Shown: piece after piece, positions 42,179 through 51,826 of the stretch
Layout of the letters: each line of letters starts with the position of its first letter
Position numbering within the stretch: position 1 is the first letter of the stretch
Source of the DNA: Flavobacteriaceae bacterium Ap0902
Lineage (GTDB): Bacteria > Bacteroidota > Bacteroidia > Flavobacteriales > Weeksellaceae
Length of the DNA: 64,000 nucleotides
Assembly: GCA_009835005.1 (NCBI GenBank)
Contig: WTFG01000006.1
Coordinates: forward strand, 1 to 64,000
Reading direction: 5' to 3'
Translations under genes and position numbers: made by a program
The notes under the pieces: model-generated
Databases searched by the model: none
Told to the model about the DNA's origin: nothing
The model's input: only the letters and a program-made list of their open reading frames with translations

Positions 42179-42976
42179 ATGCGGATTTTATATGTATCTA
42201 CGGAGCTGGTTCCGTACACACCAGAAAATACTTTGTCACAAGCAGCCCTTGATTTGCCAAAGTTAATGAATAAAAAAGGGAATGATGTAAGAATTTTTAT
42301 GCCTCGGTTTGGTACCATCAATGAGAGAAGACATCAATTACATGAGGTTATTCGGTTGTCTGGAATGAATATGATTATTAATGACATAGATCAACCGCTA
42401 ATCATAAAAGTTGCATCGCTTCCAAATGCTAGAATGCAGGTTTATTTTATAGATAATGAGGACTATTTTAACCGCAAAGCTATTTATGCAGATAAAAAAG
42501 GGAAATTCTTTGAAGATAATGACGAACGTTCTATTTTCTTTGCGAAAGGAATTTTGGAGACAGTTAAAAAATTAAATTGGAAACCAGATGTCATTCATGC
42601 GCAAGGCTGGATGTCTGCTTTGGTACCTTTATATCTAAGAAAATACTATGCAGATGATGCCTTTTTTGATGATGTAAAAATGGTTTATTCTGTTTTTGAT
42701 AATCCTTTTGAAGGTGTTTTGTCAGAAAATATGTTTGACAAAGTTAAATTCGATGGTTTTGAGGATAAAGATATTGAACATATTTCTACGGCTAACTTTC
42801 ATAATTTATTAAAAATAGGAATTGATAATGCAGACGTGGTTGTGCAAGGCGATGAGGTGCTTCCTGTAGAGATTATGGATTATATAAAAGAAAATAATAT
42901 AAACTTTAAAGAACATCAACCCAATGAAAACTTAGATGAGGTTTATAAGGAACTGGTTGGTGATAAAGAGGATTAA
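42179..42976 (+). CDS. Glycogen/starch synthase-like protein, N-terminal (GT5) domain only
   Basis: 265 aa from the ATG at 42179; the frame extends upstream only with a TTG start inside the promoter. MRILYVSTELVPYTPENTLSQAA resembles the start of GT5 glycogen synthases, and KPDVIHAQGWMSALVPLYL the HxWxxxL motif. Full-length enzymes are about 470-500 aa; the C-terminal nucleotide-binding domain is absent. Flavobacteriia often have this short form beside panC and before DUF4270 and glmS. Catalysis is doubtful; the true role is unknown. Confidence 0.85.
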   Translation: MRILYVSTELVPYTPENTLSQAALDLPKLMNKKGNDVRIFMPRFGTINERRHQLHEVIRLSGMNMIINDIDQPLIIKVASLPNARMQVYFIDNEDYFNRKAIYADKKGKFFEDNDERSIFFAKGILETVKKLNWKPDVIHAQGWMSALVPLYLRKYYADDAFFDDVKMVYSVFDNPFEGVLSENMFDKVKFDGFEDKDIEHISTANFHNLLKIGIDNADVVVQGDEVLPVEIMDYIKENNINFKEHQPNENLDEVYKELVGDKED

Positions 42977-42993
42977 ATAGAATAATATATTAT

Positions 42994-44661
42994 ATGATAA
43001 ATAAGATTTTTGGCTCACAAATATTGTGGATAGTATTATTGTTAGGCTTTATCACAAGTTGTGAACAAGAAGATAATTTAGTGGGTTATGATATTGTAGG
43101 AGGCAATGCTGCTAACTTTGAAAAGGCGTACGTTAATTTAACAGCTAGAACCATAGGTGCAGATACCCTGAGAAGTGATGGGCGTGTTCTATATAATGCA
43201 ACTATTGGCTCCTATTATGAGCCTATATTTGGTAGCACCAAATCATCTTACTATTCCCAGGTTAGATTAGGTAGGTTAGATCCTCAATTCGGAGAAGAGG
43301 CCCAAGTGGATTCTGTGGTATTATCTATTCCTGTGTATGCAATCACCTCTGATACGATATCAAAGTCTAGAAGTTTATTTAAGACAACTTATAGATTAAG
43401 TAATTCAGATGAAAACTGTACAGTAACTGATACTTTGACCCAATATTTAAAAACGGTTAAGTTTCCTTTAGATTCTGTATATGGCAATGCAGAGATGCAT
43501 ATGACCCTTCGAGTACAAAGAGTCATTGAAAATATGGGAACTATAGATTCTATTTATTATTCAAATAAAAACTTCCAGACGGGGGAGATGTTTGGCTCTA
43601 AAGTGATAGATAATTCTGTGGTTCGAAACAGTATAATTCAATATGGTTCCTCTAATCCTACGGACAGTACTGTAATATCCCGAGATACGAGCCCGAATGT
43701 TAAAGTTAGGTTAGACGGAATGAATGCTTTTGTGCAAGATGAAATTGTTAACCAACAAGGCTCTTCTAATTTAGGAGATCAAATATCATTTATATCTAAT
43801 GTATTACAAGGAATTAAAATTGATGTAGTAGAGGAAAATGGTTTTATATTTAATATTGCACCTTCTGAAATGTCGATGATTGCTTACATTTCTTCTAATA
43901 ATCCAAATTTTATAGATAGCAATGGTGACGGTATTCATGACCCAGAAGAAAATTGTCCTGTAGTATCTGTCTTGCCTAGAAGAACAGAAACGTTAGAATT
44001 TATAGTGGGCTCTAGTATGAGTAATTCATCAAATAGGTATTATAACGTGTCACAGAATACTATTAGTAATACTAATGGAATGATTATGAATAATCCCTCA
44101 GACCCATCTGTGAACTATTTGAAAGGTATGGGAGGAGCGAAGGTTGTACTTAGTATGGATCCGCTGCAAATAGAAGGAATTAGGAATAATGTGGATAATA
44201 ACGGTTGGGCAATTAATGAAGCCCATATCAAAGTATATCCAGAGACTTCTGTTCAAGGTATATTACCATTGCCAAGGTATTTATATTTATATAATGCATC
44301 TCACAACGATGTTTTGCCAGACTATGGTACTCCTGCCTCTGTAGAGGATTTTCCCAATACGCAAGCTTTCCCTTATGGGGAGATCGCAATGCCTTATAAT
44401 AGCGAGGAAGGTTATTATTTATTAAGGTGTACAGAATTTTTAAAGAATATAGTAGAGAAGAATGCTCCAATTGATGATCTAATGTTAGAGTTAGGTACTT
44501 TTACAGGTGTTCAACCAACAGATTTATTCTTTGAGCCAGATAGTCCATTTAATTCTAATAGGATTTATAATCCATTTAGATTGGCAATACATGGTACAAA
44601 TCCAGTTGCTAACCTGGAGAAAAAACTTCAATTAGAAATCTATTATGGAGTAAAAAACTAA
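42994..44661 (+). CDS. DUF4270 lipoprotein
   Basis: 555 aa. The signal peptide ends in the lipobox GFITSC with the acylated Cys at about residue 23 (SCEQEDNLVG). The mature protein is rich in Ser/Thr/Asn beta strands, with AYVNLTARTIGADTLRSDG near the start as in DUF4270 proteins. This family is common next to glmS in Flavobacteriia. Function is not known; location is probably the outer membrane. It lies 17 bases after the short glycogen-synthase-like gene and 17 before glmS. Confidence 0.88.
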   Translation: MINKIFGSQILWIVLLLGFITSCEQEDNLVGYDIVGGNAANFEKAYVNLTARTIGADTLRSDGRVLYNATIGSYYEPIFGSTKSSYYSQVRLGRLDPQFGEEAQVDSVVLSIPVYAITSDTISKSRSLFKTTYRLSNSDENCTVTDTLTQYLKTVKFPLDSVYGNAEMHMTLRVQRVIENMGTIDSIYYSNKNFQTGEMFGSKVIDNSVVRNSIIQYGSSNPTDSTVISRDTSPNVKVRLDGMNAFVQDEIVNQQGSSNLGDQISFISNVLQGIKIDVVEENGFIFNIAPSEMSMIAYISSNNPNFIDSNGDGIHDPEENCPVVSVLPRRTETLEFIVGSSMSNSSNRYYNVSQNTISNTNGMIMNNPSDPSVNYLKGMGGAKVVLSMDPLQIEGIRNNVDNNGWAINEAHIKVYPETSVQGILPLPRYLYLYNASHNDVLPDYGTPASVEDFPNTQAFPYGEIAMPYNSEEGYYLLRCTEFLKNIVEKNAPIDDLMLELGTFTGVQPTDLFFEPDSPFNSNRIYNPFRLAIHGTNPVANLEKKLQLEIYYGVKN

Positions 44662-44678
44662 CATAAACTAACTAATAT

Positions 44679-46523
44679 ATGTGCGGAATTGTAGGATATA
44701 TAGGAGCGCGAGAGGCCTATCCTATTATTATAAACGGATTAAGACGTTTAGAATATAGAGGATATGACAGTGCTGGTATAGTTCTAAACTACCCAGGTAG
44801 TAATGAATTAATCAAAACAAAAGGTAAAGTTGCAGATTTAGAAGAGAAATCTAAAGGCAAACAACTTAATGCTAATATAGGAATAGGCCATACCCGTTGG
44901 GCTACCCATGGGGAACCTAACGATGTGAATTCTCATCCTCATTTATCTAATGATGGTAGAATCATGCTGGTGCACAATGGTATTATAGAAAATTATGAAC
45001 CTTTAAAGATTCAATTGAAGGAATATGGTTTTACTTTTGAATCGGAAACAGATTCTGAAGTTTTAGCCAATTTAATTCAATACTTCAAAAGCAAAGAAAA
45101 CCTATCTCTTACAGAGGCAGTGAGGTATGCTTTGAATGAGGTTGTGGGTGCTTATGCGATTGCTGTCATGGATAATGAGAGTTCAGACGAAATTGTAGTG
45201 GCCAGATTAGGTAGTCCGCTTGCCATAGGCTTGGGTGAGGATGAGTTCTTCATTGCTTCTGACGCGTCCCCATTTGTTGAATTTACCAAAGATGCGATTT
45301 ATCTAGAAGATGGTGAAATGGCTACCATTACAAGAGGGGAGGAAGTTATCGTAAGAAAAATAGAGGGTAACGAAATCGTGAGCCCTGCTATTCAAGAGCT
45401 TCAAATTGGGTTAGAGCAAATAGAGAAAGGTGGCTATGAGCATTTTATGCTAAAAGAGATTAATGAACAACCCAAATCTATTTTAGATACCATGCGTGGT
45501 AGATTATTGCCAGAAGAAGGTCTAATTAGAATGGCTGGAATTTGGGATCACAAAGAGAAATTCTATAATGCCAAACGTATCATTATTGTGGCATGTGGTA
45601 CTTCTTGGCATGCTGGTTTAGTCGGGGAATATTTAATAGAAGAATTTGCTAGAATCCCTGTAGAAGTGGAATATGCATCAGAGTTTAGATACAGAAATCC
45701 TATCATAAACAAGGATGATGTAGTTATTGCCATTTCTCAATCTGGGGAAACAGCTGATACTTTAGCCGCTTTAAAATTGGCAAAAGATAAAGGTGCTTTT
45801 ATTTATGGAATTTGTAACGTGGTAGGTTCTTCTATTGCCAGATTAACAGATGCGGGATCTTTCACCCATGCAGGTCCAGAAATTGGGGTTGCCTCTACAA
45901 AGGCGTTTACTGCTCAATTAACAGTTTTGACTTTAATTGCACTTAAACTTGGGAACCATAATGGAAATTTAACTACAGAACGCTATAGAAGCCTATGTTA
46001 TGAATTAATGAATATCCCTCAATTGGTAGAAAAAGCTTTGGAGAGCAATGATATAATTAAGGAGATTGCTGCTAAATATAAGGATTCAGAAAATGCATTA
46101 TATTTAGGCAGAGGATATAACTTCCCAACTGCATTAGAAGGAGCATTGAAGTTAAAAGAGATTTCATATATTCATGCAGAAGGATATCCTGCAGCAGAGA
46201 TGAAACATGGTCCTATTGCTTTGATTGATGAGAATATGCCTGTAATTGTCATTGCGCCTAAGAAAGGACACTATGATAAGGTAGTGTCTAATATTCAAGA
46301 AATAAAATCCAGAAAAGGGAAAATTATCGCCGTGGTAACAGAAGGCGATGTACAAGTAAGGGATCTTGCAGATTATGTAATAGAAATTCCAGATTGTTCA
46401 GAAGAATTTTCACCGATTTTAGCTACCATTCCATTACAATTGTTGTCATATCATATAGCGGTAATGCGCGGTGCCAATGTGGATCAACCTAGAAACTTAG
46501 CTAAATCTGTTACGGTAGAATAG
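44679..46523 (+). CDS. glmS: Glutamine-fructose-6-phosphate aminotransferase
   Basis: 614 aa. The N-terminal MCGIVGYIG carries the glutaminase nucleophile Cys2; GHTRWATHGEP and HNGIIENYE follow. Two SIS domains begin near residue 300 (IIVACGTSWHAG, AISQSGETADT, GRGYNFPTALEGALKLKEISY), and the end reads PRNLAKSVTVE. It makes glucosamine-6-phosphate, the first step to peptidoglycan and lipopolysaccharide sugars. No ribozyme-like leader was seen. An inverted-repeat element lies just after the stop. Confidence 0.98.
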   Translation: MCGIVGYIGAREAYPIIINGLRRLEYRGYDSAGIVLNYPGSNELIKTKGKVADLEEKSKGKQLNANIGIGHTRWATHGEPNDVNSHPHLSNDGRIMLVHNGIIENYEPLKIQLKEYGFTFESETDSEVLANLIQYFKSKENLSLTEAVRYALNEVVGAYAIAVMDNESSDEIVVARLGSPLAIGLGEDEFFIASDASPFVEFTKDAIYLEDGEMATITRGEEVIVRKIEGNEIVSPAIQELQIGLEQIEKGGYEHFMLKEINEQPKSILDTMRGRLLPEEGLIRMAGIWDHKEKFYNAKRIIIVACGTSWHAGLVGEYLIEEFARIPVEVEYASEFRYRNPIINKDDVVIAISQSGETADTLAALKLAKDKGAFIYGICNVVGSSIARLTDAGSFTHAGPEIGVASTKAFTAQLTVLTLIALKLGNHNGNLTTERYRSLCYELMNIPQLVEKALESNDIIKEIAAKYKDSENALYLGRGYNFPTALEGALKLKEISYIHAEGYPAAEMKHGPIALIDENMPVIVIAPKKGHYDKVVSNIQEIKSRKGKIIAVVTEGDVQVRDLADYVIEIPDCSEEFSPILATIPLQLLSYHIAVMRGANVDQPRNLAKSVTVE

Positions 46524-46544
46524 CTGCCAATAAGTAAATATTAT

Positions 46545-46679
46545 AAGTAGCCGTCTCAAAACCTTAAAAACTGGTCATTCTGAACTTGATTCAGAATCTT
46601 ATTTAATTGATAACCAATCTACTGTAAGGTCCTGAAATAAATTCAGGGTGGCAAAAGCGAGGTTTTGAGACGGCTACTT
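46545..46679. repeat. Dispersed inverted-repeat element, copy A (perfect 20-bp ends)
   Basis: The ends AAGTAGCCGTCTCAAAACCT and AGGTTTTGAGACGGCTACTT are a perfect 20-bp inverted repeat. The inside holds two smaller dyads (ATTCTGAA/TTCAGAAT and CCTGAA/TTCAGG). A run of T follows on the plus strand, so it can serve as terminator of glmS. It lies between convergent glmS and miaE. A second copy is at 39.7 kb. Confidence 0.92.
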
Positions 46680-46704
46680 TTTTGTTTAAAGTTATATCAA
46701 GGTG

Positions 46705-47301
46705 TTATCCATGAATTCGCTCCTCTTTTCCATAAGATTTAATAATAGAGGCTTCATAAGCTAACCATTCCTCCCATCTTGCTTTTACTTTTTCTGGATC
46801 CATCAAGCGTTTGGCATAACCAATAAAAGCGGTGTAATGATTGGCCTCAGAAATCATTAATTCTCTATAGAAATCAGCCAATTCTTGATCTTTGATATTG
46901 TCTGATAGTACTTTGAATCTCTCGCAACTTCTTGCTTCTATCATTGCCGCAAAGAGCATTCTTTCTACAATGAATTGCGTTCTACTTAAACCTTTAGGAA
47001 TAAATTTCATCAACTCATTCACATAGTCGTCTTTGCGCGCTTGTCCAAATTTATATCCACGCTCTTTGATGATGGCATGCACTTGCTGAAAATGATCTAA
47101 TTCTTCCTGAGCTATTTCTAATAATTCCGTCACAATTTCCTCATATTCCGGGATCATAGTGATCAAAGTTATCGCATTAGATGCTGCTTTTTGTTCGCAC
47201 CAAGCATGGTCTGTTAATATTTCTTCTAAATTGCCTTCTGCTACATTAGCCCATCGTGGATCTGTTGGTAATTGTAGTTTAAACATTGTTTTCTCTGACA
47301 T
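46705..47301 (-). CDS. miaE: tRNA-(ms2io6A)-hydroxylase-like protein
   Basis: 198 aa ferritin-like di-iron protein. DHAWCEQKAASNAI, EELDHFQQVH, EARSCERFKVL and ISEANHYTAF provide the Glu and His ligands expected of MiaE. MiaE hydroxylates the 2-methylthio-N6-isopentenyl adenosine at tRNA position 37. Whether this copy acts on tRNA is inferred from the family. Convergent with glmS across the repeat element. Confidence 0.9.
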   Translation of the reverse strand: MSEKTMFKLQLPTDPRWANVAEGNLEEILTDHAWCEQKAASNAITLITMIPEYEEIVTELLEIAQEELDHFQQVHAIIKERGYKFGQARKDDYVNELMKFIPKGLSRTQFIVERMLFAAMIEARSCERFKVLSDNIKDQELADFYRELMISEANHYTAFIGYAKRLMDPEKVKARWEEWLAYEASIIKSYGKEERIHG

Positions 47302-47393
47302 GAAATTCTATTTTTTTTATTCAAACACTGTTAATTTCTTCTCTATGAGATAGAAATCCTTTTAATATATAATTTGATATTTATTTTGACACT

Positions 47394-49121
47394 TTAATCT
47401 GGGTCATTTAAAACAGGTTTTTCAATTATCATCTCCTCTGGTAAATGTTCAGAAACGTCTTCGCTATCTTCCTCACTTTCTGTTAAGTCATTGGATACTT
47501 CATCGGTATCTAATATCCATGTTTCCTCTACATCCCAAAAAGCTTTGACTACGACTGTACCAGGGTATTCATATACTTTTTCTGGTTGTATATTTAAAAT
47601 ATAATCTCCTGTATCATAGCGTTCGTTTGAATTCTCATCCACCAAGAGTTTAAACGTATAAGTCCCAGGAACCAAATATTTAAATTCATAGCTCGTTTGG
47701 TTTGAATAAATCGCATATAATTCATTACCATTGGAATTATAAAGTTTGAGCCAAGTAGGTGAAGCAGGTTTGTTTTGAATGTTTAAAACCAAATTGCCAA
47801 ATTCTCTTTCACCCTTAATGTTTAGATTTAAGTTGATGCTATCATTGGTTCGCTGCATGATATCTCTAACAGCTTGGGGGTATAATGTGATTTGATAATT
47901 AGAATCAAATTCTAGGGGGAAATCTAATTCAAAACGATTGTGCTGTAATCTGTTCACATCAAAATCAATATCTAGCGTATCTTGTCTAACCCTAATATAA
48001 TTTTTATCCACTGTATCCAAAGGATAGTTCGCTTCTATTTGGTATTTTTTACCAGGTACATAATTTATGCTTCTAGTATATAGTTTGAGTGGTGTTTCTT
48101 TTTGATTGTCATACAGTATTGCAGGGATTGTATCTGTTATGCCGCCATGGGTCCAAGTAAATTTTAATCTTGGTCTTCTTTCTGTCAACGTGTCTCCTGT
48201 AGCAGTTGGGTTGAAAAAATAAGTAAGGGTATCACTGTAGGGTCTATGGATAATCCTTTGGCTTTTTATATTATGAGAGATAGCGTTGATGGATAATTCT
48301 TTTGGATTTCCTTCAAAATAAAATGCTAATTTCCCTTGTTCCAACTGTTGTGCTTCTACAAAACGAAACGGAATCTGAGGTTGAAAAAGGGTTAAATTAT
48401 AAGCCTCATTAGAGCCTGGCTGAACGATCTCTGGGTAAAAAGCAAAGTTTTCTGATTTTGGATCAAACCTCAAATTTGGAACATCATCATTAAAGGCTAC
48501 CAATCTGTAATCTCCAGCTTTTAAATTTCTTAATTTAAAGATATTCGCAGAATCGGCCTTGGCAACATAGAAGGGTTTGTTTTTATAAATTAAACTATCT
48601 GTATAGCTAGAATCTACCTTATAAAGAGCCGCGATTAAATTTTCTGGTTCAATTTTCAGCAAAGGATAGTCAATCTTCCCAGTCATTTCCAAGGAATCTA
48701 TATGATTACCAGTTGAAAACACATAGGAAAAATAAGGTAATTTATTGCCCTCATTATTGTCTTGGATGCTTTGACCAAAATTTAAAGAATAAGTTGTTTC
48801 TGGTTCTAATTCAGAATTAAAATTAATGGTTATTTCCTTGCTTGGTGATCCTTGTGGTGTAACAATAGGGTTAGGTTCTATTGGGGGCGAAACCAAAAAA
48901 TTTTGATTAAAATCTTTTAATATGATAAATTCATCAAATGTTAATTCAACATTTTTTATATCCGTGGGTACATTGGTTTGCAAAGTATCTGGAACGGCTT
49001 TTAATAATATAGGCGCATCCAAATCTATAGGGCCCCCACTTGGCGTACCTTTTCTTGCGCAAGCAAAAACCAGACTACAAGCCAACAGGATATATAAATA
49101 ATTTTTAATCTTCAAAGACAT
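47394..49121 (-). CDS. Ig-like domain lipoprotein
   Basis: 575 aa from the ATG at 49121; a TTG two codons upstream is possible. Lipobox LVFAC gives an acylated Cys, and the mature part starts ARKGTPSGGPIDLDAPIL, then DIKNVELTFDEFIIL, a bacterial Ig-like (SbsA-type) domain of the flavobacterial family. The C-terminus is a Glu/Asp-rich tail. Function is unknown; an outer-membrane location is inferred. The start overlaps the MBL gene by 17 bases. Confidence 0.83.
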   Translation of the reverse strand: MSLKIKNYLYILLACSLVFACARKGTPSGGPIDLDAPILLKAVPDTLQTNVPTDIKNVELTFDEFIILKDFNQNFLVSPPIEPNPIVTPQGSPSKEITINFNSELEPETTYSLNFGQSIQDNNEGNKLPYFSYVFSTGNHIDSLEMTGKIDYPLLKIEPENLIAALYKVDSSYTDSLIYKNKPFYVAKADSANIFKLRNLKAGDYRLVAFNDDVPNLRFDPKSENFAFYPEIVQPGSNEAYNLTLFQPQIPFRFVEAQQLEQGKLAFYFEGNPKELSINAISHNIKSQRIIHRPYSDTLTYFFNPTATGDTLTERRPRLKFTWTHGGITDTIPAILYDNQKETPLKLYTRSINYVPGKKYQIEANYPLDTVDKNYIRVRQDTLDIDFDVNRLQHNRFELDFPLEFDSNYQITLYPQAVRDIMQRTNDSINLNLNIKGEREFGNLVLNIQNKPASPTWLKLYNSNGNELYAIYSNQTSYEFKYLVPGTYTFKLLVDENSNERYDTGDYILNIQPEKVYEYPGTVVVKAFWDVEETWILDTDEVSNDLTESEEDSEDVSEHLPEEMIIEKPVLNDPD

Positions 49122-49968
49122 CCTCAAAACTCAAAATTTCATCTATTTTAATTCCTCTTTCTGTTTTCTTTAACGTTGCTAGATGATTATGTGCATCATG
49201 TTCAAAAGCGATTATCCAATTATTTTTAACAGCTTCTTCTAAAAATTTTTCTTTTTCATTCATGGTTAACAAGGGTCTAGTATCATAGCCCATTACATAT
49301 ACCAATGGGACATGCCCTGCTGTGGGAATTAAATCTGCAGCATAAACAATGGTTTTATCTTTATAATTAATTTTTGGGAGCATTTGCTTATCTGTATGAC
49401 CATCCACAAAGATCAAATCAAACCCAAGACTCGTCTTTCCATTGAAATTATCTTCTGGGATATCAACAAAATTCAATTGTCCACTCTCTTCTATAGGTAA
49501 TATATTTTCTTTTAAAAAAGATGCTTTTTCTCTAGGATTAGGGTTCACGGCCCAATTCCAATGATCCTGATTAGACCAGAATTTTGCATTTTTAAAGGCA
49601 GGCTCATAACCTGTTCTATCTTTATTCCACTGTATTGCACCGCCTACATGGTCAAAATGTAAATGCGTTAAAAATACATCGGTAATATCATTTCTATGAA
49701 AACCAAATTGCTTTAAAGAATTATCTAAATCTAAATCTCCCCAGAGAAAATAATAACCAAAAAACTTCTCTGATTGTTTATTACCCATGCCCGTATCTAT
49801 AAGAATCAAACTATCACCATCTTCTATGAGATAGGAACGTGTAGCAATATCTATCATATTATTCTCATCTGCAGGGTTGGTTCTTTGCCAAATTGTTTTA
49901 GGTACAACACCAAACATAGCCCCTCCATCTAGCTTAAAGTTTCCGCAATCTATCGGGTAAATTTTCAT
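49105..49968 (-). CDS. MBL-fold metallo-hydrolase
   Basis: 287 aa. FLTHLHFDHVGG contains the HxHxDH zinc motif, VDGHTDKQM the next His and AADLIPTAGH the Asp bridging the metals, as in lactonase-type members. No signal peptide. Substrate unknown. It overlaps the downstream lipoprotein gene by 17 bases; a candidate -7 element lies 33 bases upstream. Confidence 0.9.
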   Translation of the reverse strand: MKIYPIDCGNFKLDGGAMFGVVPKTIWQRTNPADENNMIDIATRSYLIEDGDSLILIDTGMGNKQSEKFFGYYFLWGDLDLDNSLKQFGFHRNDITDVFLTHLHFDHVGGAIQWNKDRTGYEPAFKNAKFWSNQDHWNWAVNPNPREKASFLKENILPIEESGQLNFVDIPEDNFNGKTSLGFDLIFVDGHTDKQMLPKINYKDKTIVYAADLIPTAGHVPLVYVMGYDTRPLLTMNEKEKFLEEAVKNNWIIAFEHDAHNHLATLKKTERGIKIDEILSFEDVFED

Positions 49969-50001
49969 AGTTTAAATTTTTAACAGTTATCTGCGTTTAA
50001 A

Positions 50002-50009
50002 CAAAGATA
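50002..50009 (-). promoter_or_regulatory. Candidate -7 element for the MBL hydrolase gene
   Basis: Minus-strand TATCTTTG fits TAnnTTTG, 33 bases before the ATG at 49968. Confidence 0.45.
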
Positions 50010-50124
50010 AACTAAAATCAAAATGCAAGGAACGTTTACACTCCTAAAATTAGTTAAATCAGTATTAATTAATTGAATATAGGCGATTTCAAGATTTTAT
50101 ACACGTTAATGCTATTTATCAAAT

Positions 50125-51615
50125 TTAAGCAAACAAATGTTCCTTATCTTCTCCTATTCTACGAATTTTATATCCTATAGCCGCTACCAATAGCGTCACA
50201 AATGGACTCAAATAATTAAATATAGCATACGGTAAAAAGGACATGTTTCCAGATTCTCCTAGTAATACTTTGGAATGGTATGCTCCACAAGTGTTCCATG
50301 GGATTAATACAGAAGTAACGGTAGCAGAGTCTTCGAGCGTTCTACTCAAGTTCTCTGGAGCCAAACCTTTGTCTGCGTATGCTTGGCTAAACATTTTACC
50401 AGAAACTACAATAGATAAATACTGATCAGACGCTGTTACATTTAAAGCTAGACAAGTGGCTACTGTACTTGCGAATAGACCAAAAACGGTATCAAACAAG
50501 TTCATAAAAAATTCTGAAATCTTTTTTAATGCGCCAATAGCCTCCATGGCTCCTCCAAAGGTCATGGCACAAATGATTAACCAAATGGTGTTCATCATTC
50601 CAGACATCCCTCCTTGGGTGAATAATCCTTGTAAATCTATTTCTGTACCGCTGCTTAGCGCTATTCTTTCTACTTGTATTGTCGTGTCGCCTACGATGCT
50701 AGTCATAATGACTTCATACATTTTAACGGGTGTTAGGTCTGCACCACCAGCGAGGTTCAAAATTAGGTCTTGTTGAAATACAATAGCAAAAACAGCCCCT
50801 AATAAGGTCCCGACTAAGAGCGCAAATAGAGGAGGTGTTTTCATTACAATCAATACAATCACAATCAATGGGACTAGAAATAACCAGTAGTTTATATTGA
50901 ATTTTGATTCTATTAAATTTAATACCATTTCCTTTTCTACAGCGCCAGAGGCACCAGAAGTAAAACCAATAATTAAAAATACGATTAAGGTGATAACGAT
51001 GGTGGGCACCGTGGTAATCGTCATGTATTTGATGTGCGTATTCAAATCTGTGCCTGCTATGGCAGGTGCTAAATTAGTGGTATCAGAAAGAGGAGACATT
51101 TTATCACCGAAATAAGCCCCAGATAGTACAGCTCCTGCAGTGATTGCAGGATTCAATCCCAAACCATTTCCTACACCAATTAAAGCAATACCAATGGTGG
51201 CACTGGTAGTCCAAGAACTACCCGTAGCCATGGAAACGATGATGCTAATCAAAACAGAAGCAACGAAAAATATGGTAGGATTTAATATTTGTAATCCATA
51301 ATATATCATCGCTGGAACAACTCCACTGATAAGCCAAGTTCCTGCTAAAGAGCCTACTAAAAGTAAAATCAATAAGGCTGGACCCGTAGATTTAATATTT
51401 TCTGAAATCTTACCTAAAATCTGTTTTTCTGTTACGCCCTTGTATATCCCAATTAAAGCGGCTACGGCTGCTGCAATTAACAAAGCAAATTGATTAGATC
51501 CATAAGTTGCGTCCTCGCTAAATACATACACATTTAACCCCAAAAGAGCCACTAAAAAAATAATGGGGATAAGAGATTCTAATAGCGTAATTTTTCCTTT
51601 TCTTGATTCTATCAT
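50125..51615 (-). CDS. nhaC: NhaC-type Na+/H+ antiporter
   Basis: 496 aa from the ATG at 51615 (MIESRKGKITLLES); a longer frame would start with an unrelated AT-rich stretch. About 11-12 membrane helices are seen. SMATGSSWTTSATIGIALIGVG and YFGDKMSPLSDTTNLAPAIAG are the conserved pore regions of NhaC. It exchanges sodium for protons at the inner membrane, useful for a marine organism. It is divergent from the aldolase gene across about 210 bases. Confidence 0.92.
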   Translation of the reverse strand: MIESRKGKITLLESLIPIIFLVALLGLNVYVFSEDATYGSNQFALLIAAAVAALIGIYKGVTEKQILGKISENIKSTGPALLILLLVGSLAGTWLISGVVPAMIYYGLQILNPTIFFVASVLISIIVSMATGSSWTTSATIGIALIGVGNGLGLNPAITAGAVLSGAYFGDKMSPLSDTTNLAPAIAGTDLNTHIKYMTITTVPTIVITLIVFLIIGFTSGASGAVEKEMVLNLIESKFNINYWLFLVPLIVIVLIVMKTPPLFALLVGTLLGAVFAIVFQQDLILNLAGGADLTPVKMYEVIMTSIVGDTTIQVERIALSSGTEIDLQGLFTQGGMSGMMNTIWLIICAMTFGGAMEAIGALKKISEFFMNLFDTVFGLFASTVATCLALNVTASDQYLSIVVSGKMFSQAYADKGLAPENLSRTLEDSATVTSVLIPWNTCGAYHSKVLLGESGNMSFLPYAIFNYLSPFVTLLVAAIGYKIRRIGEDKEHLFA

Positions 51616-51783
51616 GGAATTTATCTGAAGTATAGGCAATGAATTTAATAAAAATAAATTAAAAATGTATGTTTTTAGATTTATATTTGAAAATAATATG
51701 TGTTCCCGTGAGAATGCGCAGTTATAGAATATTAGTTCTAAGATGAATTTGCGAAAAAACAAGGAATACTCTTGCTGATTTAT

Positions 51784-51791
51784 TATCTTTG
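51784..51791 (+). promoter_or_regulatory. Candidate -7 element for fbaA
   Basis: TATCTTTG fits TAnnTTTG, 35 bases before the ATG at 51827. A second TATATTTG on the plus strand at 51682-51689 is farther away. Confidence 0.45.
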
Positions 51792-51826
51792 TTAGATATA
51801 GATTTACAGTTAAAAAAACATTTATT

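Noticed and set aside
44600-44680. A glmS ribozyme or other leader RNA before glmS
   Set aside because: The gap between the DUF4270 stop and the glmS ATG is only 17 bases.
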